Positions 63,301 to 64,000 of a stretch of DNA of 64,000 bases are shown here, piece by piece. The notes under the pieces are model-generated. The model was given only the letters and a program-made list of their open reading frames with translations. It was not told the origin of the DNA and ran no database searches. Location of the stretch: the NCBI RefSeq assembly GCF_021341785.1, contig NZ_JAJTTF010000011.1:92135-156134 (forward strand), given 5' to 3'. Positions within the stretch are counted from its first letter, which is position 1. Every line of letters begins with the position of its first letter. A program made the position numbers and the translations under genes. The stretch comes from Microbacterium sp. Au-Mic1 (GTDB taxonomy: Bacteria > Actinomycetota > Actinomycetes > Actinomycetales > Microbacteriaceae).

Positions 63301-64000
63301 CGTGTAGGTGCCGGAGTCGGGCTTGAGCGTCGCGTAGTCATCGGCGACCTGTGCGGACGGCAGCACCGCGTCGTAGAACCGGAGGTCGTCGATCGCGGCG
63401 TTCGTGTAGCCGTCGCTGACGTCCTTCTCGCTGCCGCTGAACCCGCCGATGTTGAACGCGAGACCGCTCTTCAGGTTCGTGGACGCGGTCACCTCGCCGG
63501 CCGCCGAGCGTTTCGTCTCGACGCCGTCGGTGTACACGATGATCACGTTCGTCGTGCGGTCGACCGTGACGGCCACGTGGTGCCAGGATCCGGCGATGTT
63601 CGGGGAGGCGCCGTTGATGTAGCGCTTCGTGCCGCCCGCCGTGGTGCCCCAGCACGCCTGCAGCACGCCTTGGGTGGTCTGGTTGTAGAGCGTGAGGCCC
63701 GCGTTGTTGCACGACGCGAAGTCCTGGTTGCTCATCAGCGTGCCGTAGGAGGTGCGGCTCTGCTCCGACATCCAGAACTCGTAGGAGAAGCTCCCTGATG
63801 CGTCGGTCTTCCCGGCGACCAGGGGCAGCTTCACGTAATTCGTGCCGAGCCCGATGGTCGCCGCGGATCCGGAGACGCCGGGTCGGTAGCCCGGGGATCC
63901 GACCCAGCGCGCGTCGTTGCCGTTGCCCGAGACGTCCTTCACGGTCGACCCGTTGTCGGCGTCGAAGGTGTATGCCGCGACCGGCGCGATCGCCCCCGGC
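60388..64000 (-). CDS. Giant surface protein: LamG x2, InlB repeat, EEP fold, Ig-like (5' end outside)
   Basis: At least 1200 codons, open to the window edge. In order (from the N-terminal visible end): a concanavalin-like LamG domain (D-V-S-G-N-G-N-D-A-R-W), an InlB-type repeat (Y-T-V-A-F-D-G-N-G-A-T, G-Y-Q-F-Q-G-W-A-L-S), a second LamG domain (D-S-S-G-R-G-N-D-A-T-W), an endonuclease/exonuclease/phosphatase-like fold (F-D-A-V-T-W-N-L-W, D-V-I-G-V-Q-Q), then a Big_1-like Ig domain and a C-terminal beta module. No LPXTG is seen at the end. It likely binds polysaccharide on the cell surface and may cleave a phosphodiester. Confidence 0.85.
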   Translation of the reverse strand, partial: PGAIAPVAAYTFDADNGSTVKDVSGNGNDARWVGSPGYRPGVSGSAATIGLGTNYVKLPLVAGKTDASGSFSYEFWMSEQSRTSYGTLMSNQDFASCNNAGLTLYNQTTQGVLQACWGTTAGGTKRYINGASPNIAGSWHHVAVTVDRTTNVIIVYTDGVETKRSAAGEVTASTNLKSGLAFNIGGFSGSEKDVSDGYTNAAIDDLRFYDAVLPSAQVADDYATLKPDSGTYTVAFDGNGATSGDMAAQTFTIGTASTLAANGFVRPGYQFQGWALSPKGQVVYADAQSAADLTVRANTTVTLSAIWSRLRAPGDAVAPFASYDFETADGTAIPDSSGRGNDATWSGSPSYVAGTTGKAAYVNAPDGSTRGVNFFSLPLVPGHTDGSGSFSYTFWLKEASSSSDSPIVSNQDFRHCYNRGVTLYNTAGSPGILRGCFGQNGTSTTQNYLADASRTSVIGSWHHVAVVVDRSASTMTTFVDGEQTAQSTSLGSGFSLVSGYPFRVGAEGSLLDDGDGFINAAIDTFDFYDRAISAAQVQNDYMATHSGDVVTDGSTLARGFVSGVLRAPSVRTGGAVSQTVAGLWNGGSVTSYTKVEGDAWLNVDAQGVVSGTAPASAPADPGYLTVEATDGTTTARIEVEVPVLAADAAAPFDAVTWNLWDAGGHVNDATLKNLAVIAENGFDVIGVQQDGGTAATALAKALGWNALEGPGGVGLISPHPLSARTVVGEQPGLGATVDVLGRPVRVWTMGLDRTGYGPEAACLDGVTDPAALVAAERGSTRYAQVDALAAAITTETSAPTPVVVLSDLESPSGADWTAATAAAHCGIGAVDWPVPARLAQAGLADAYRTANPDPASDPGETWSPLVVKAPSGADEPQDRIDTVHYAGSALQVLGANTVVAGWPSPTAVLRNAWASNHRAVVASFSLGKGAPDPSSLPAVVASAAGRTVTLHTVPAASAGGIEYRVDGGAWQAYSTPFAVPGTAAALVECRATDQGVNGPISGLTLAATGADAGRDVQPLGAAKTVLRGEAITGFGAKVVDASGNGVSGADVVFTISGGAFAGGASTATVSSNAAGIAVAPGATAATAGTVTITAAFRDRTTTLPQITVVDPVATLTADVKVTPAVVSGKVVLTVAVTNTGSTATDVKIATKYGTRTYPAVAPGATVSYGFSTMLASIPAGTATVTLTSGSGMATIPTPYPAAR

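Noticed and set aside
61147..63798. Long plus-strand open frame over the giant gene
   Set aside because: Shadow; Arg-rich, while the minus strand has LamG and EEP motifs.

Overview
The window is backbone chromosome of a high-GC actinobacterium, most likely a Microbacterium or close Microbacteriaceae relative. That placement is an inference from the hpt-ftsH-folE-folP-folB-folK order, the DUF3180 and paired bacterial-PH genes, the DUF937, DUF4192 and pyrophosphatase genes, and the strong GC bias. No 16S gene is present to confirm it.

Layout. 1-4.9 kb: partial cardiolipin synthase, a small membrane protein, a DUF4192 protein, lysS and a Rossmann (DUF2520-like) protein. 4.9-13.2 kb: a long leftward block of hpt, ftsH, four folate genes joined by 4-base overlaps, DUF3180 and two bacterial-PH membrane proteins. 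13.3-17.2 kb: DUF937 protein, tilS, ppa and a secreted M23 peptidase. 17.4-17.75 kb: tRNA-Glu, tRNA-Asp, tRNA-Phe.

17.75-22.25 kb is a probable genomic island. It starts in tRNA-Phe and ends at a decayed copy of the tRNA-Phe 3' half. It carries a zinc-ribbon/two-TM protein, a SIR2-domain protein and an OLD-like ATPase with TOPRIM-like residues. Base composition changes here, and the GGATCC hexamer that is very common in the backbone almost disappears. This is the best candidate for an uncommon anti-phage system. A secreted protein plus small membrane protein pair (22.8-23.7 kb) follows.

24-36 kb is accessory chromosome: regulators (AraC x2, MarR, TetR, ArsR), transporters, reductases and lipoproteins. 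It includes two broken genes (an MHS transporter with an in-frame TGA, and a DUF2071-like gene with a -1 frameshift) and two clear palindromic operators. 35.6-42.5 kb: Tat-exported phosphoesterase, a NitT/TauT-type ABC transporter, and a divergent CitA/CitB-type two-component system. 42.5-49.3 kb: an amine-catabolism cluster (amine oxidase, Lrp/AsnC regulator, aldehyde dehydrogenase, APC permease, FAD oxidoreductase). 49.4-59.4 kb: a secreted S53 peptidase and a peptide-type ABC operon with an amidohydrolase and a beta-propeller protein; GntR-like operator motifs lie upstream. 59.4-64 kb: surface genes (lipoprotein, Tat-type exported protein, and a very large LamG/InlB-repeat/EEP protein that runs off the window).
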